The notes: generated by a model not told the origin, from the sequence alone. Shown: positions 16,168-25,361, counted from the stretch's first letter. The stretch: DNA of 64,000 nt from Stenotrophomonas sp. NA06056 (GCF_013364355.1 NZ_CP054931.1:1922001-1986000), one strand, 5' to 3'. Numbers and translations: made by a program.

Positions 16168-17379
16168 ATGAACAGGTTTCTGAGCAACATGATGATGCTT
16201 GCCGCGACGCTCGCAGTCAGCACGGCACACGCCGCCAACGTGGTGTACCCGGACGGAGAGAGGCAGCAGGCGCCCGATGCCATTTTCCTCGACCGCGCCG
16301 GCGATCTGTATCCGCCGTTCGGCGTGCCGGTTGATACCGCGGCGATGCTGACCCTCGATCCGGATGTGGGTGCCGTAGCGCCACTGGAAGTGGTGACGCT
16401 GCGTGGCATGTACCGATGGCAGGCCAGTACCGGCAAGCCCGGATGGAAGAAGCTGCTTGCGCATGCGCAGGTTGAAGGCAGCAGCGATTTCGACCGTGAT
16501 TGGGAGGCGGTGCAGGACGCGCTGCGAAGGACGGTAGTCAAGCAGTTGAATGCACAGAAGGGCGCGGACGTGCTGCTGGTGGTGCACGGGTTCAACAACG
16601 ATTTCCGCGGCGCCAACAAGTGGCTCGTGCCCTTCGAAAAGGCGGTGTTGGAGGCTTATCCGCAAGTACGCAGCACTCGCGTGTATTGGGATGGGCTGCT
16701 GGGAAACGACGCCGGCATCGGCATCTGGGGCGAGGCCCAGTACAACGGCCCGCGCGTGGGACAGCAACTGCGCCGTGTGCTGAATCAGCTGGATGCAGAC
16801 CTGCGGGTGAGGATATTCACCCACAGCTCCGGGGCCTACGTGGTGACCAACGCGTTGGGCGACGGCAGTCACAGCTATCGCGGCTTCGAGGGGTCGGTAC
16901 AGCTGAAGGAGCGTGCCGGCGCGCTTGATGGCGCCTACGCCGTGCCGAGGAACATCACGGACCTGCGAGTGGCCATGTTGATTCCGGCGCAGCCACTGAG
17001 CGCCTTCGACGGCTTCGCCCAGGGCACGAAAGGCGTAGTACCGACGCGCTTGATCCTCGGCACCAGCCCACGTGACAAAGCGGCCACCAAACTGGGTGTG
17101 TCATGCGCCATTGGCGGGAACACCTGCATGGCCGTGCGCACCGCCGAAGCATTCCAATGGTCACGCAAGGCGCTCGCACCGCAGGCCGGGCAACTGATGG
17201 TGATCGGCTTCCCGGCGCCGGCGACAGGCCACCATGAGCACGGCGTGCAGTGGTACATGGAGGACCGGGAGCAATGGCAGGCACTGCTCGGCCAGTTGTT
17301 GGGCGATGCCAGTGGATGCCCGGCGAGCGGCAAGACCTGGTGCCAGGCCAGTGATGGAAAGGAGCTGGCAGCTCGCTGA
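16168..17379 (+). CDS. Secreted alpha/beta hydrolase
   Basis: The start at 16168 follows a GGGGG site and a signal peptide (MNRFLSNMMMLAATLAVSTA, cleavage near AHA). The 403-residue product has the oxyanion-type motif VLLVVHGFNNDFRG at about 137-150 and a nucleophile-like THSSGAYVVTNAL at about 218-230, close to the DUF900/lipase-like branch. Several C-terminal cysteines (CAIGGNTC, CPASGKTWC) suggest disulphides in the periplasm or outside the cell. The substrate is unknown. Confidence 0.75.
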   Translation: MNRFLSNMMMLAATLAVSTAHAANVVYPDGERQQAPDAIFLDRAGDLYPPFGVPVDTAAMLTLDPDVGAVAPLEVVTLRGMYRWQASTGKPGWKKLLAHAQVEGSSDFDRDWEAVQDALRRTVVKQLNAQKGADVLLVVHGFNNDFRGANKWLVPFEKAVLEAYPQVRSTRVYWDGLLGNDAGIGIWGEAQYNGPRVGQQLRRVLNQLDADLRVRIFTHSSGAYVVTNALGDGSHSYRGFEGSVQLKERAGALDGAYAVPRNITDLRVAMLIPAQPLSAFDGFAQGTKGVVPTRLILGTSPRDKAATKLGVSCAIGGNTCMAVRTAEAFQWSRKALAPQAGQLMVIGFPAPATGHHEHGVQWYMEDREQWQALLGQLLGDASGCPASGKTWCQASDGKELAAR

Positions 17380-17387
17380 TGATTCCG

Positions 17388-17425
17388 CCCGCCCTGTCGC
17401 CGTATCCCTCGCCCGGCAGGGCGGG
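17388..17425 (+). terminator. Terminator-like hairpin after the hydrolase
   Basis: Perfect 9-bp arms CCCGCCCTG (17388-17396) and CAGGGCGGG (17417-17425) follow the stop codon by 8 nt. There is no strong T-run, so efficiency is uncertain. Confidence 0.55.
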
Positions 17426-17504
17426 TCGTCATGCATGACCGCAGCGCAGCATGCGACACCGCCACCCCGATGCTAGGATCTGGGTACCACCTGAATCGAT
17501 CCAA

Positions 17505-19856
17505 ATGCCGATGCCCACGCTGGACCGTCGTCTCCTGATCGCTGTCGCCGCCACGGCGATGTTCGCCTCCGGCCTGGCTGCGGCCGCCCCGGCCAAGACC
17601 GCTGCCGACAAGGCCTACGCCTCGGTTGATCCGTTCATTGGTACCGGCGGAGAGGGACATACGTACCCCGGTGCGACGGTGCCGTTCGGCATGGTCCAGC
17701 TCAGCCCCGACACGCGCATCCAGCCGCGCGAGAAGGCCTACGGCTGGGCGGCGGGCTACCGCTACGACGACACCAGCATCGTCGGTTTCTCGCACACGCA
17801 TTTCTCCGGCACCGGCCATTCCGACCTGGGCGACATCCTGTTGATGCCGTTCACCGGCAATCCGGGCCTGGAGCGCGGCGACCCGGAAAAGCCGCGTAGT
17901 GGTTACGCCTCGCGTTTCCGCCACGATGACGAGAAGGCCGAGCCGGGCTACTACGCGGTCACCCTGGACGATTACAAGGTTCGCGCCGAGCTGACCACCA
18001 GCGCCCGCGTAGGCGTGCATCGCTACGCGTTCCCGAAGGGCAGCGAGGCCAAGGTGCTGCTGGACATGCGGACCAGCATGTACGACTACCCGGGCAAGAT
18101 CCTGTGGTCGCGGGTACGCGTGCGTGGCGATGGCACCATCACTGGCTTCCGTGAGACGCGCGGCTGGGCCGCCGGCCGCCAGCTGTATTTCGCGATGCGC
18201 TTCTCGCGGCCGCTGGCCGGGCACGAACTGCACAACACCGAGCAGGACATCGTCTACAAGGGCTTCGCGCCCCCGGGCGAGAAGGATCCGAAACAGCGAG
18301 CGCAGATTGAGGGGCGGCAGCTGGTCGGCACCTTCGACTTCGGCAAGCTGGACGCACCGTTGGTGGTGAAGGTGGCGATTTCGCCGGTCAGCGAGGCCGG
18401 TGCGATTGCCAACCTGGATGCCGAAGTAGCCGACTTCGATTTCGACCGCGTGCGTGCGCAGGCAAAGCAGGAGTGGACGCAGGCGTTATCGGTGCTGGAT
18501 ATCGATGCGCCGGAGCACGCACGTCGCAGCGCTTACACCGCCCTCTACCACACGCTGCTGGGGCCGACGCTGTTCATGGATGCCGACGGCCAGTACCGCG
18601 GCGCTGACAACGCCGTGCACCAGGCCAAGGGCTATACGAACTATTCGACGTTCTCGCTGTGGGATACCTACCGCGCCCTGCATCCGTTGTTGACGCTCGT
18701 GCAGCCGGAGAAGCGCAACAGCGATTTCGTCAATTCCATGCTGGCCCATCACGAGCACAGCCCTTACGGCATGCTGCCAGTGTGGTCCTTCCACGGCCTG
18801 GAAGACTGGTGCATGATCGGCTACCACGCAGTGCCGGTGATCGCCGATGCCTACGTGAAGGGCATCCGCGGTTTCGACGCGGACAAGGCGCTGAAGGCGA
18901 TGGTGGAGACTGCCAACTACGGCCCGTACGACGGTATCGCGCAGTACCGCGAGCTGGGGTACGTGCCGATTGATGAAGAAGGCGAGGCAGCCAGCAAGAC
19001 ATTGGAGTACGCCTTCGATGACTGGACCATCGCGCGCATGGCACAGGCGATGGGCAAGGCCGATGTGGCGGCAACCTTCGACAAGCGTGCTGGCAACTGG
19101 CGCAATGCCTTCGACAAGGACACCGGTTTCATGCGTGCGCGCAAGCGCGATGGCAGCTTCCGCACGCCGTTCGACCCCAGCGCCAGTGGCTACGGCACCG
19201 ACTACACCGAAGGCAACGCCTGGCAGTATTCGTGGTACGTGCCGCAGGACGTTGCAGGCCTTGCAGCCGCGCATGGTGGCAGCGACGCGCTGCTGGCGCG
19301 CCTGGATGAAGTGTTCAACGCCAAGGTCGATCCGGCCATCTTCGAACACATGGAAGACATCACCGGGCTGATCGGCTGGTATGCGCATGGCAACGAGCCC
19401 AGCCACCACGTGGCCTACCTGTACTCGCATGCCGGGCAGCCGTGGCGCACGCAGGCGCGGCTGAAACAGATCATGGACACGCAGTACGCCGACCGCCCCG
19501 ACGGCCTGGCCGGCAACGATGACGTCGGCCAGATGTCGGCGTGGTACGTGTTCACCGCGCTGGGCTTCTACCCGGTGGCACCGGGCTCGGGCGAGTACAT
19601 CCTCGGCCGCCCGTTCCTGCCGAAGACCGCGCTGCGCCTGCCCAATGGCAAGACCTTCACCATCGTGGCCGAAGGCCTGGATGACAAGCACACGTATGTG
19701 GGCAGCGTGACCCTCAACGGCAAGCCGTTGCAGCGCACCTTCCTGCGCCATGATGAGATCCTCGCCGGTGGCGAACTGCATTTCAGCATGCAGGCCGAAC
19801 CGAACAGGGATTGGCCGGGGCAGGGTGCGCAGGCGCCGTATTCGATGAGCCGGTGA
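17505..19856 (+). CDS. GH92 alpha-1,2-mannosidase-like glycoside hydrolase
   Basis: This 783-residue exported enzyme (signal peptide ending near GLAAAAP) carries GH92 landmarks: VDPFIGTGGEGHTYPGATVP at the N-terminus, FSLWDTYRALHPL, the TEGNAWQYSWYVPQD acid region and GNDDVGQMSAWYVFTALGFYP near the end. GH92 enzymes are calcium-dependent exo-mannosidases that trim alpha-mannosides, for example on glycoproteins. Starts at 17505 and 17511 are both possible. It stands alone, without other glycan-utilisation genes. Confidence 0.9.
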   Translation: MPMPTLDRRLLIAVAATAMFASGLAAAAPAKTAADKAYASVDPFIGTGGEGHTYPGATVPFGMVQLSPDTRIQPREKAYGWAAGYRYDDTSIVGFSHTHFSGTGHSDLGDILLMPFTGNPGLERGDPEKPRSGYASRFRHDDEKAEPGYYAVTLDDYKVRAELTTSARVGVHRYAFPKGSEAKVLLDMRTSMYDYPGKILWSRVRVRGDGTITGFRETRGWAAGRQLYFAMRFSRPLAGHELHNTEQDIVYKGFAPPGEKDPKQRAQIEGRQLVGTFDFGKLDAPLVVKVAISPVSEAGAIANLDAEVADFDFDRVRAQAKQEWTQALSVLDIDAPEHARRSAYTALYHTLLGPTLFMDADGQYRGADNAVHQAKGYTNYSTFSLWDTYRALHPLLTLVQPEKRNSDFVNSMLAHHEHSPYGMLPVWSFHGLEDWCMIGYHAVPVIADAYVKGIRGFDADKALKAMVETANYGPYDGIAQYRELGYVPIDEEGEAASKTLEYAFDDWTIARMAQAMGKADVAATFDKRAGNWRNAFDKDTGFMRARKRDGSFRTPFDPSASGYGTDYTEGNAWQYSWYVPQDVAGLAAAHGGSDALLARLDEVFNAKVDPAIFEHMEDITGLIGWYAHGNEPSHHVAYLYSHAGQPWRTQARLKQIMDTQYADRPDGLAGNDDVGQMSAWYVFTALGFYPVAPGSGEYILGRPFLPKTALRLPNGKTFTIVAEGLDDKHTYVGSVTLNGKPLQRTFLRHDEILAGGELHFSMQAEPNRDWPGQGAQAPYSMSR

Positions 19857-19861
19857 CGCAG

Positions 19862-19934
19862 CGCCCACCAAGGTGGGCGACTACCGATGTGGCGTGATCT
19901 GGTGGATGCCAACCTTGGTTGGCATGCGATCTAC
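19862..19934. repeat. SMAG repeat pair overlapping the SDR stop codon
   Basis: Unit 1 is CGCCCACC-AA-GGTGGGCG-ACTAC (19862-19884). Unit 2 has arms ATGCCAACC and GGTTGGCAT (19906-19925) and ends ATCTAC at 19934. The GTAG of unit 2 supplies the TAG stop (19931-19933) of the reverse-strand SDR gene. Confidence 0.75.
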
Positions 19935-20674
19935 ACCATCCCACCATTGGCCCGCAGCACCTGGCCATTGATCCAGCCACCATCGGCACCCGCCAGGAAC
20001 GCCACCGCACCGGCAATGTCTTCCGGCGTTCCCAGTCTCTCCAATGGGTTCATCTTCGCCAGCCGATCAATCAGCTCCGGCGACTTCCCGTCCAGGAACA
20101 GAGCGGTGGCGGTCGGCCCCGGTGCCACCGAATTCACGGTGATGCCGCGCCCACGCAGTTCCTTGCTGAGAATGGCTCCCATGGTTTCCACGGCGGCCTT
20201 GCTGGCGGAGTAGACGCTGTAGTTTTCCAGCTTGATGCCAACCACGCTGGTCGACAGGGTGACGATGCGGCCACCATCGCGCACGCGCCGCGCGGCCTCG
20301 CGCAGCACATTGAAGGCGCCCTTGAGGTTGATGCCGATCACGCGCTCGAACAGTGCATCATCGCTGTCGGCCAGTGCAGCCAACTGCAGCACGCCAGCGC
20401 TGTTGACCACCACGTCGATGCCACCGAAGCGTGCTTCGATGGCGCCGAACAGTGCCTGCACGGCCTGCGGGTCTGCGACATCGGCCTGCAGGGCCACGGC
20501 GTGGCCTCCATTGGTGGTCAGTTCGGCAGCCAGTGCTTCGGCCTCGTCGCGGCGGCCGGCATAGTTGATCACCACGGCGTGGCCATCGGCGGCCAGACGG
20601 CGCGAGATGGCAGCACCGATGCCGCGGGAGCCGCCAGTGACCAGGGCGACAGGAACGGAAGCAGGGGACGTCAT
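19931..20674 (-). CDS. SDR family oxidoreductase
   Basis: The 247-residue classical short-chain dehydrogenase has TGGSRGIG at residues 14-21 for NAD(P) binding, NSAG at about 92-95, and the catalytic YSVYSASK region at about 152-159 after a serine in STSVVG. The end, GGWINGQVLRANGGM, is typical of the 3-ketoacyl-ACP-reductase-like branch. R at GRRDE after strand 2 favours NADPH. A divergent LysR gene probably controls it. The substrate is unknown. Confidence 0.9.
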   Translation of the reverse strand: MTSPASVPVALVTGGSRGIGAAISRRLAADGHAVVINYAGRRDEAEALAAELTTNGGHAVALQADVADPQAVQALFGAIEARFGGIDVVVNSAGVLQLAALADSDDALFERVIGINLKGAFNVLREAARRVRDGGRIVTLSTSVVGIKLENYSVYSASKAAVETMGAILSKELRGRGITVNSVAPGPTATALFLDGKSPELIDRLAKMNPLERLGTPEDIAGAVAFLAGADGGWINGQVLRANGGMV

Positions 20675-20735
20675 GGCAGGTTCCAGAAGGTCGCGCCGGT
20701 ATGGCGCCGGACTATCTTCGTCTCTCCGCCGTTGC

Positions 20736-20753
20736 GGATAATCATGGATAATC
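20736..20753. promoter_or_regulatory. Direct repeat, candidate LysR site
   Basis: Two GGATAATC copies start exactly 10 bp apart (20736 and 20746), so they face the same side of the helix. They lie in the 106-bp divergent region between the SDR and LysR genes, close to the LysR start. Binding is inferred from position only. Confidence 0.4.
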
Positions 20754-20780
20754 CGGAAACATCATCCGGCCGGCCGAACA

Positions 20781-21725
20781 ATGGATCGATTCACTGCCCT
20801 GCGTGCCTTTGTCCGGATCGTCGAGCGCCGCAGCTTCAGCCGTGCCGCTGAAGACCTGGAGCTGCCGCGGGCCACGGTGACCGACGCGATCAAGGCGCTT
20901 GAAGCTCGCCTCGGCGTGCGCCTGCTGCACCGGACCACGCGCGTGGTGGTTCCGACGCTGGAAGGCGAGGCGTTCTATGGCCGCTGCCTGCGCCTGATCG
21001 CGGACATGGACGATGCCGAAGCCGCGTTCCGTGACGTGCCACCCCGTGGACCGCTGCGCATCGAAGTGCACGGTACGCTCGGGCGTCACCTGTTGTTTCC
21101 GCATCTGCCCGATTTCCTGCAGCGGTACCCGGACATCGAACTGGAGGTCAGCGAGGGCGACCGCTATGTCGACCTGCTGCGCGAGGGCGTGGACGGGGCC
21201 ATCCGCGTAGGCACCTTGGCTGACAGTGATCTGGCCGCGCGGCGCCTGGCGCTGCTGCGCGAGGTCACGGTGGCGTCGCCTGCCTACGTGCAGTCGCACG
21301 GGCAGCCGCAGACAATCGCGTCGCTGGCCGCCGGCCACCAGATGGTCGGCTACCGTTCCAGCGCCACCGGTCAGCTGATTCCACTGGAGTTCCAGCAGGA
21401 CGGCCAGGTGCGCCATGTGCCACTGCCGGCGCGCGTACGGGTGTCCGGTGCCGACGCGTTCCTTGGTGCCGCGCTGGCCGGGCTGGGCATCATCCAGGCG
21501 CCGCGCTACCGGATGGACCCCTATATCGCGCGCGGGCAGTTGTTGGAGCTGTTGCCCGACATGCCCCCCACGCCGAGCCCGGTCAGCCTGGTCTATCCGC
21601 GCAACCGCACGCCATCGCCGCGGCTGCGGGTGTTCATCGACTGGGTGGCGGGAGTGTTCGAGCCGGAGCGCGCGCACGGCGGCCCATCCACGCGTGGCGT
21701 GGATCTACCGGCGTGGCCACCCTGA
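20781..21725 (+). CDS. LysR-family transcriptional regulator
   Basis: The 314-residue product opens MDRFTALRAFVRIVERRSFS with helix-turn-helix RAAEDLELPRATVTDAIKAL, followed by a CrgA-type effector domain. Its likely target is the divergent SDR gene. The last codons (GGPSTRGVDLPAWPP) are encoded by a SMAG repeat, so the native C-terminus has been extended or replaced by repeat DNA. It overlaps the convergent AraC gene by 21 bp. Confidence 0.88.
   Translation: MDRFTALRAFVRIVERRSFSRAAEDLELPRATVTDAIKALEARLGVRLLHRTTRVVVPTLEGEAFYGRCLRLIADMDDAEAAFRDVPPRGPLRIEVHGTLGRHLLFPHLPDFLQRYPDIELEVSEGDRYVDLLREGVDGAIRVGTLADSDLAARRLALLREVTVASPAYVQSHGQPQTIASLAAGHQMVGYRSSATGQLIPLEFQQDGQVRHVPLPARVRVSGADAFLGAALAGLGIIQAPRYRMDPYIARGQLLELLPDMPPTPSPVSLVYPRNRTPSPRLRVFIDWVAGVFEPERAHGGPSTRGVDLPAWPP
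21686..21708. repeat. SMAG repeat inside the LysR 3' end
   Basis: ATCCACGC-GTG-GCGTGGAT-CTAC is the same stem as at 2539 and 4270 with a changed loop. It is translated as part of the LysR C-terminus, and its GTAG also gives the TAG stop (21705-21707) of the reverse-strand AraC gene. Confidence 0.75.
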
Positions 21726-22547
21726 CGGCAGGATGCCGACAACGCGGCGGAAGGCAGCGCTGAACTTGCTGGGATTGGCATAGCCGCAGGCAAGTGCAAC
21801 GTCAGTGACGCGCTCGCCCTTGGACAGTGCGCACTGCGCCCAGTGCATGCGGTGCTGGGTCAGGTAGGCATACGGCGGCATGCCGGTGGCGGCGCGCAGT
21901 GCGCGGCTGAAGGTGGTCGGTTGCATGCCGAGTACGCCTGCCAGTGCGGCGACATCCAGCGGCTGGAAACGGTGTTCATCGACGAAGTCCTGCAGCTTGC
22001 GCAGTTGCCGCGATGAGAGCGGTGCGGCCATCCGCGGCCGGGCCGGCGGATGGCCGGCAAGCTGGGCCAATCGCCGTACCACCACCTCTGCGCCGTACTG
22101 CAGGAAGCCGGGCAGGCAGGCGTCAACCTGCGCGCTGGACCACAGCGCGTGCAGTACGGAGGCGATGACCGGGTCGCGGTGCAGGCGCAGGGAAAGGGAG
22201 TGGATGTCCGGGAAGCCGCCAGGCGCGTCGCGCCACTGCGCGGTGTCGATGGCCATTCCCAGCAGCTCCACCGCAGGGCTGGCGTAGTGACCATGATCGC
22301 CCGGCAGCACCACGTTGAACTGGCCCGGAAGCCACGGCGCCTGCAGCACCCCGGCCGTGGTGCGTTGGTACAGATCGCCGCCACCGGCCAGCAGCAGGCC
22401 CAGTCGCAGCTGGTGCGGGTGCCCCATGGCGCCTTCGCTGGCCTGGAAGCCATGGCGCAGCAGAACGACCGAGCCATCCTCGCTGGTCAAGGTTCCCGCC
22501 ATGGGCTGGGCGGCTTCGCGGTGCAACTGGTCGGCGAGGGCGGGCAT
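21705..22547 (-). CDS. AraC-family transcriptional regulator
   Basis: This 280-residue protein has two C-terminal helix-turn-helix units (LDVAALAGVLGMQPTTFSRAL and RVTDVALACGYANPSKFSAAF) after an N-terminal sensing domain. It resembles PchR-type regulators that respond to metal-chelates and activate a neighbouring receptor. The start at 22547 (MPALADQLHREAAQP) is the last Met before the domain. It diverges from a TonB-dependent receptor across 111 bp that contain a Zur-like dyad. Confidence 0.87.
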   Translation of the reverse strand: MPALADQLHREAAQPMAGTLTSEDGSVVLLRHGFQASEGAMGHPHQLRLGLLLAGGGDLYQRTTAGVLQAPWLPGQFNVVLPGDHGHYASPAVELLGMAIDTAQWRDAPGGFPDIHSLSLRLHRDPVIASVLHALWSSAQVDACLPGFLQYGAEVVVRRLAQLAGHPPARPRMAAPLSSRQLRKLQDFVDEHRFQPLDVAALAGVLGMQPTTFSRALRAATGMPPYAYLTQHRMHWAQCALSKGERVTDVALACGYANPSKFSAAFRRVVGILPSGWPRR

Positions 22548-22603
22548 GGCGGGTCCCGGAATGGAGCAGCGCTGACTGCAATGGAGTGGCGGCGAGCGCC
22601 GAA

Positions 22604-22618
22604 TGTTACAGGATAACA
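22604..22618. promoter_or_regulatory. Candidate Zur box upstream of receptor gene
   Basis: TGTTACAGGATAACA is a near-palindrome that agrees with the second site TGTTACATAGTAACA (25347-25361) at 12 of 15 positions. The form resembles Zur operators of gammaproteobacteria. It lies 40 bp before the TonB receptor ATG. Confidence 0.6.
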
Positions 22619-22658
22619 GTTTGCGCCAGCCGGCCCGCCAGGCGCGTTTCCGCTCCTC

Positions 22659-24860
22659 ATGAGGTTCCCCTTGAAAGCCCCTGTTTCCTCCGTTGCCCTC
22701 GTCGCAGCGTCGTTGCTCGTTCCTGTCCTTCCCGCCCACGCGCAGTCCGCCGATGCCACAACCCTCGATGGCGTGGTGGTCACCGGCTCCAAGCGCGACA
22801 CGCCCTACCTGAAGAGTGACCTGTCGGTGACCGTGCTTGACCGGCAGGCGCTGAAAGAAGCCGGTGTCACCGAGTTCCGTGACCTGGACAAGCTGGCCCC
22901 CAACGTGAAGTTCAACGTGATGGGCCAGCTGAGCAACATGTTCATTTCCATCCGCGGCATCGAATCCAATCCTTTCCTGGTCAACCGCGCGTCGGTCTAC
23001 ATCGATGGCATTCCGTTCCGCGAGCTGAGCAACGCGGTACTCAACCAGGTTGAATCGGTCGAGGTGCTGCGGGGGCCGCAGGGCACTCTGTACGGCGCCA
23101 ACAGCGAATCGGGGCTGGTGCTGGTGCGCACGCGTGGCCCTGCCGACTCCCGCGAGGGGGAGGTGAACGTGCGCAGCACTTGGTTCGGCAACGGCAACGG
23201 TACGGCCGTGGACGGCTTCCTGGCAGGCCCGCTGAGCAAGGACGGTACGCTGTCGGGCTCGGTGGCGTTCATGGGCTCCGATGAAGATGCCTACCTGAAG
23301 AACCTGACCCCGTACGGTGCGCGCGGCGAAGTGAAAGAGGGTTACCTGCAGGGCAAGCTGCGCTGGCGCCCCAGCGACTACGTGACCGTCAATGCCTTGG
23401 CCTATCACCTGCGCACGCGCGCACCGGGCATGTTCGAGTACGAGTACCTGCCGCTGGATACCGGCCTGTACAACCGCACCTATGGCGACCGCCTCAATGG
23501 TGGCCGCCACGCAGGTGACTTCACCTACATCAACGATGCGCCCAAGCGCACCGAAAAGGACGAGACCGTTGCAGGCCTAGGCGCGCAGTGGCAACTGCAG
23601 GCCGGCACCCTGGATGTCGCCGCCTCGTACCGCAGCGAGGAAACCACCTCGGCCGGCTACGACTTCGACATGACCGCCAGCTCGGCGCTGGCCGGTTACA
23701 TCTACGACAAGAAGAATGCGTGGAATGCCGAGGCGCGCTTCAGCTCGCCCAGCGATCAGGCGTTGACCTGGATGGCAGGTGTGTCGACCTACCGCATCGA
23801 CAAGGATTCGATCCAGGGCACCTTCGTCGGCGCGGCGCTGCGCGGCCTGGACAGTTACAACCTGGCACCGCGGCAGACCTCCAAGGGTGAGGACTACAGT
23901 GTGTTCGCCACCGCCAGCTACACGCTGCCGGCATTGCCGAAGTTGACTGCCAGCCTCGGCATTCGCCACGAGCAGGCCCGTCGTTCAACCGAGCAGCGCG
24001 CCGGATTCCTCGACCTGGGCGCGGGGGGGCTGGTGCGCTACCGCGACGCAGCCCTGGCGCATACGTTCTCGGCCACGTTGCCGCGGGTCTCGCTGCGCTA
24101 CGACGCCAGCGATGATCTGTCGTTCTATGCCGCCTCGGCCAAGGGCTATATCCCCGGCGGCTTCAACCTGGCCGCCGCGCAGAGCGATGTGATCAACGAC
24201 AAGGTGCTGCGCTACGAATCCGAACGCATGTGGAGCCATGAAGTGGGCTTCAAGATGAACCTGGCGGGCGGCCGTGGCCATATCGGTGGCGCGCTGTTCC
24301 ATATCAGCTCGGACAACTGGCAGGAAATCCAGGTGGCCACCGATGCCAACGGCCGGCCGATTTCCTCCGACTACGTGGGCTCGGATGCCTCGATACGTTC
24401 GCGCGGTGCAGAGCTGGAAGGGGTGTTTGAAGTCGCGCCGGGGTTCACGGTGATGGCCAATGTCGGCTATGTCGATGCGACGTACACCAAGCTGTGGGTC
24501 AGCCCGCAGGAGAACCTGCACGGCAAGCGGGTCAAGCTGACGCCGCACTACACCGGCTACCTGGCCGCGCGGTATCAGTTCGATTCCGGTATCTATGCCC
24601 GGGTAGAGTCGCAGTTCACCGGCTCCAGCGCGCTGGACGAGCGTAACCGCGCGTTCCAGCCGGCCGTGGCGGTGCTGGGCGTGCAGTTGGGCTACGAGCG
24701 TGGGCCGTGGAGCACGCGCGTGTTCGTGCAGAACCTGACCGACAAACGCCGCATCAACGGCCTGATCTTCGACAACCTGGCCTTCGGCCGCGATGGCAAC
24801 TACTACGGGCCGGTTGACAGCCCGCGCATTGTCGGCGCCGAGGTCGGCTACCGGTTCTGA
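22659..24860 (+). CDS. TonB-dependent receptor, predicted zinc or metallophore uptake
   Basis: The 733-residue outer-membrane receptor has a signal peptide to about AHAQ, a plug with VVVTGSKRDTPYLKSDLSVT, SIRGIESNPFLVNRASVYID and VEVLRGPQGTLYGANSESG, and a barrel ending VGYRF. There is no STN domain, so it does not signal through FecR. The plug resembles FyuA-like siderophore receptors. The Zur-like site and the adjacent ZrgA/ABC operon point to zinc, perhaps as a metallophore complex sensed by the AraC regulator. A ferric siderophore remains an alternative. Confidence 0.85.
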   Translation: MRFPLKAPVSSVALVAASLLVPVLPAHAQSADATTLDGVVVTGSKRDTPYLKSDLSVTVLDRQALKEAGVTEFRDLDKLAPNVKFNVMGQLSNMFISIRGIESNPFLVNRASVYIDGIPFRELSNAVLNQVESVEVLRGPQGTLYGANSESGLVLVRTRGPADSREGEVNVRSTWFGNGNGTAVDGFLAGPLSKDGTLSGSVAFMGSDEDAYLKNLTPYGARGEVKEGYLQGKLRWRPSDYVTVNALAYHLRTRAPGMFEYEYLPLDTGLYNRTYGDRLNGGRHAGDFTYINDAPKRTEKDETVAGLGAQWQLQAGTLDVAASYRSEETTSAGYDFDMTASSALAGYIYDKKNAWNAEARFSSPSDQALTWMAGVSTYRIDKDSIQGTFVGAALRGLDSYNLAPRQTSKGEDYSVFATASYTLPALPKLTASLGIRHEQARRSTEQRAGFLDLGAGGLVRYRDAALAHTFSATLPRVSLRYDASDDLSFYAASAKGYIPGGFNLAAAQSDVINDKVLRYESERMWSHEVGFKMNLAGGRGHIGGALFHISSDNWQEIQVATDANGRPISSDYVGSDASIRSRGAELEGVFEVAPGFTVMANVGYVDATYTKLWVSPQENLHGKRVKLTPHYTGYLAARYQFDSGIYARVESQFTGSSALDERNRAFQPAVAVLGVQLGYERGPWSTRVFVQNLTDKRRINGLIFDNLAFGRDGNYYGPVDSPRIVGAEVGYRF

Positions 24861-24864
24861 AGGG

Positions 24865-25344
24865 TCACCAGCCGGCGGACCGCAGGGCCCGCCGGTTGCG
24901 CAGATGTGCGACGGCCAGCATCACCCCACCGCAGGCGGTGGCAGCGCCATGCCATAGCAGCGATTCCTTCAATGGCAGGTACAGCGAGGCAGACAGCAGC
25001 AGGATTGCGCCTGCAAGGGCCACGCACAGCGGCAGTGCCCGCTGATGGCGGCGCTGGCCGGCGGCGGTGCTGAGCAGGGCGATCGTCGAGGCCAGCAGCG
25101 CGAACAGCCATTCCCAGCGCGACATCACCAGCAGCGCGGTCATCGCCGCGTGGCCAGGGTGCTGGAACGAGCGCAGCGCCATCATCGCCGCGGGCGTGAA
25201 GGCCAGCAGCAAGGGCAGCGCCACGCAATGCGCGGCACAGGCCAGCGACAGCCAGGCGCCTGCCAGATCGAAGCGGGGATGCCAGCGTGCCGAAGCTGGC
25301 GGCTGGGTGCGGGCCCTTGCGGGCGAGGTCGGGATGTGGTCCAT
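24865..25344 (-). CDS. MerC-domain membrane protein
   Basis: The 159-residue product has four hydrophobic helices. The first contains AWLSLACAAHCVALPLLLAF, the Cys-x-x-x-Cys-like metal motif of MerC mercury/metal carriers. The C-terminus is short and basic. ATG 25344 is 2 bp from the Zur-like dyad, implying a leaderless or very short leader; an upstream ATG at 25362 lies beyond the dyad. It converges with the receptor gene. A role in zinc handling is inferred from context. Confidence 0.78.
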   Translation of the reverse strand: MDHIPTSPARARTQPPASARWHPRFDLAGAWLSLACAAHCVALPLLLAFTPAAMMALRSFQHPGHAAMTALLVMSRWEWLFALLASTIALLSTAAGQRRHQRALPLCVALAGAILLLSASLYLPLKESLLWHGAATACGGVMLAVAHLRNRRALRSAGW

Positions 25345-25346
25345 AA

Positions 25347-25361
25347 TGTTACATAGTAACA
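25347..25361. promoter_or_regulatory. Candidate Zur box in the merC-zrgA divergent promoter
   Basis: TGTTACATAGTAACA is a perfect inverted repeat (TGTTAC/GTAACA around ATA). It lies between the divergent MerC and ZrgA-like genes, 15 bp before the latter's ATG. It would block both promoters when zinc-loaded repressor is bound. Confidence 0.7.

Noticed and set aside
21705..23510. 601-residue frame containing the AraC gene
   Set aside because: The part beyond 22547 is antisense to the TonB receptor and its promoter. Only the C-terminal 280 residues are AraC-like.
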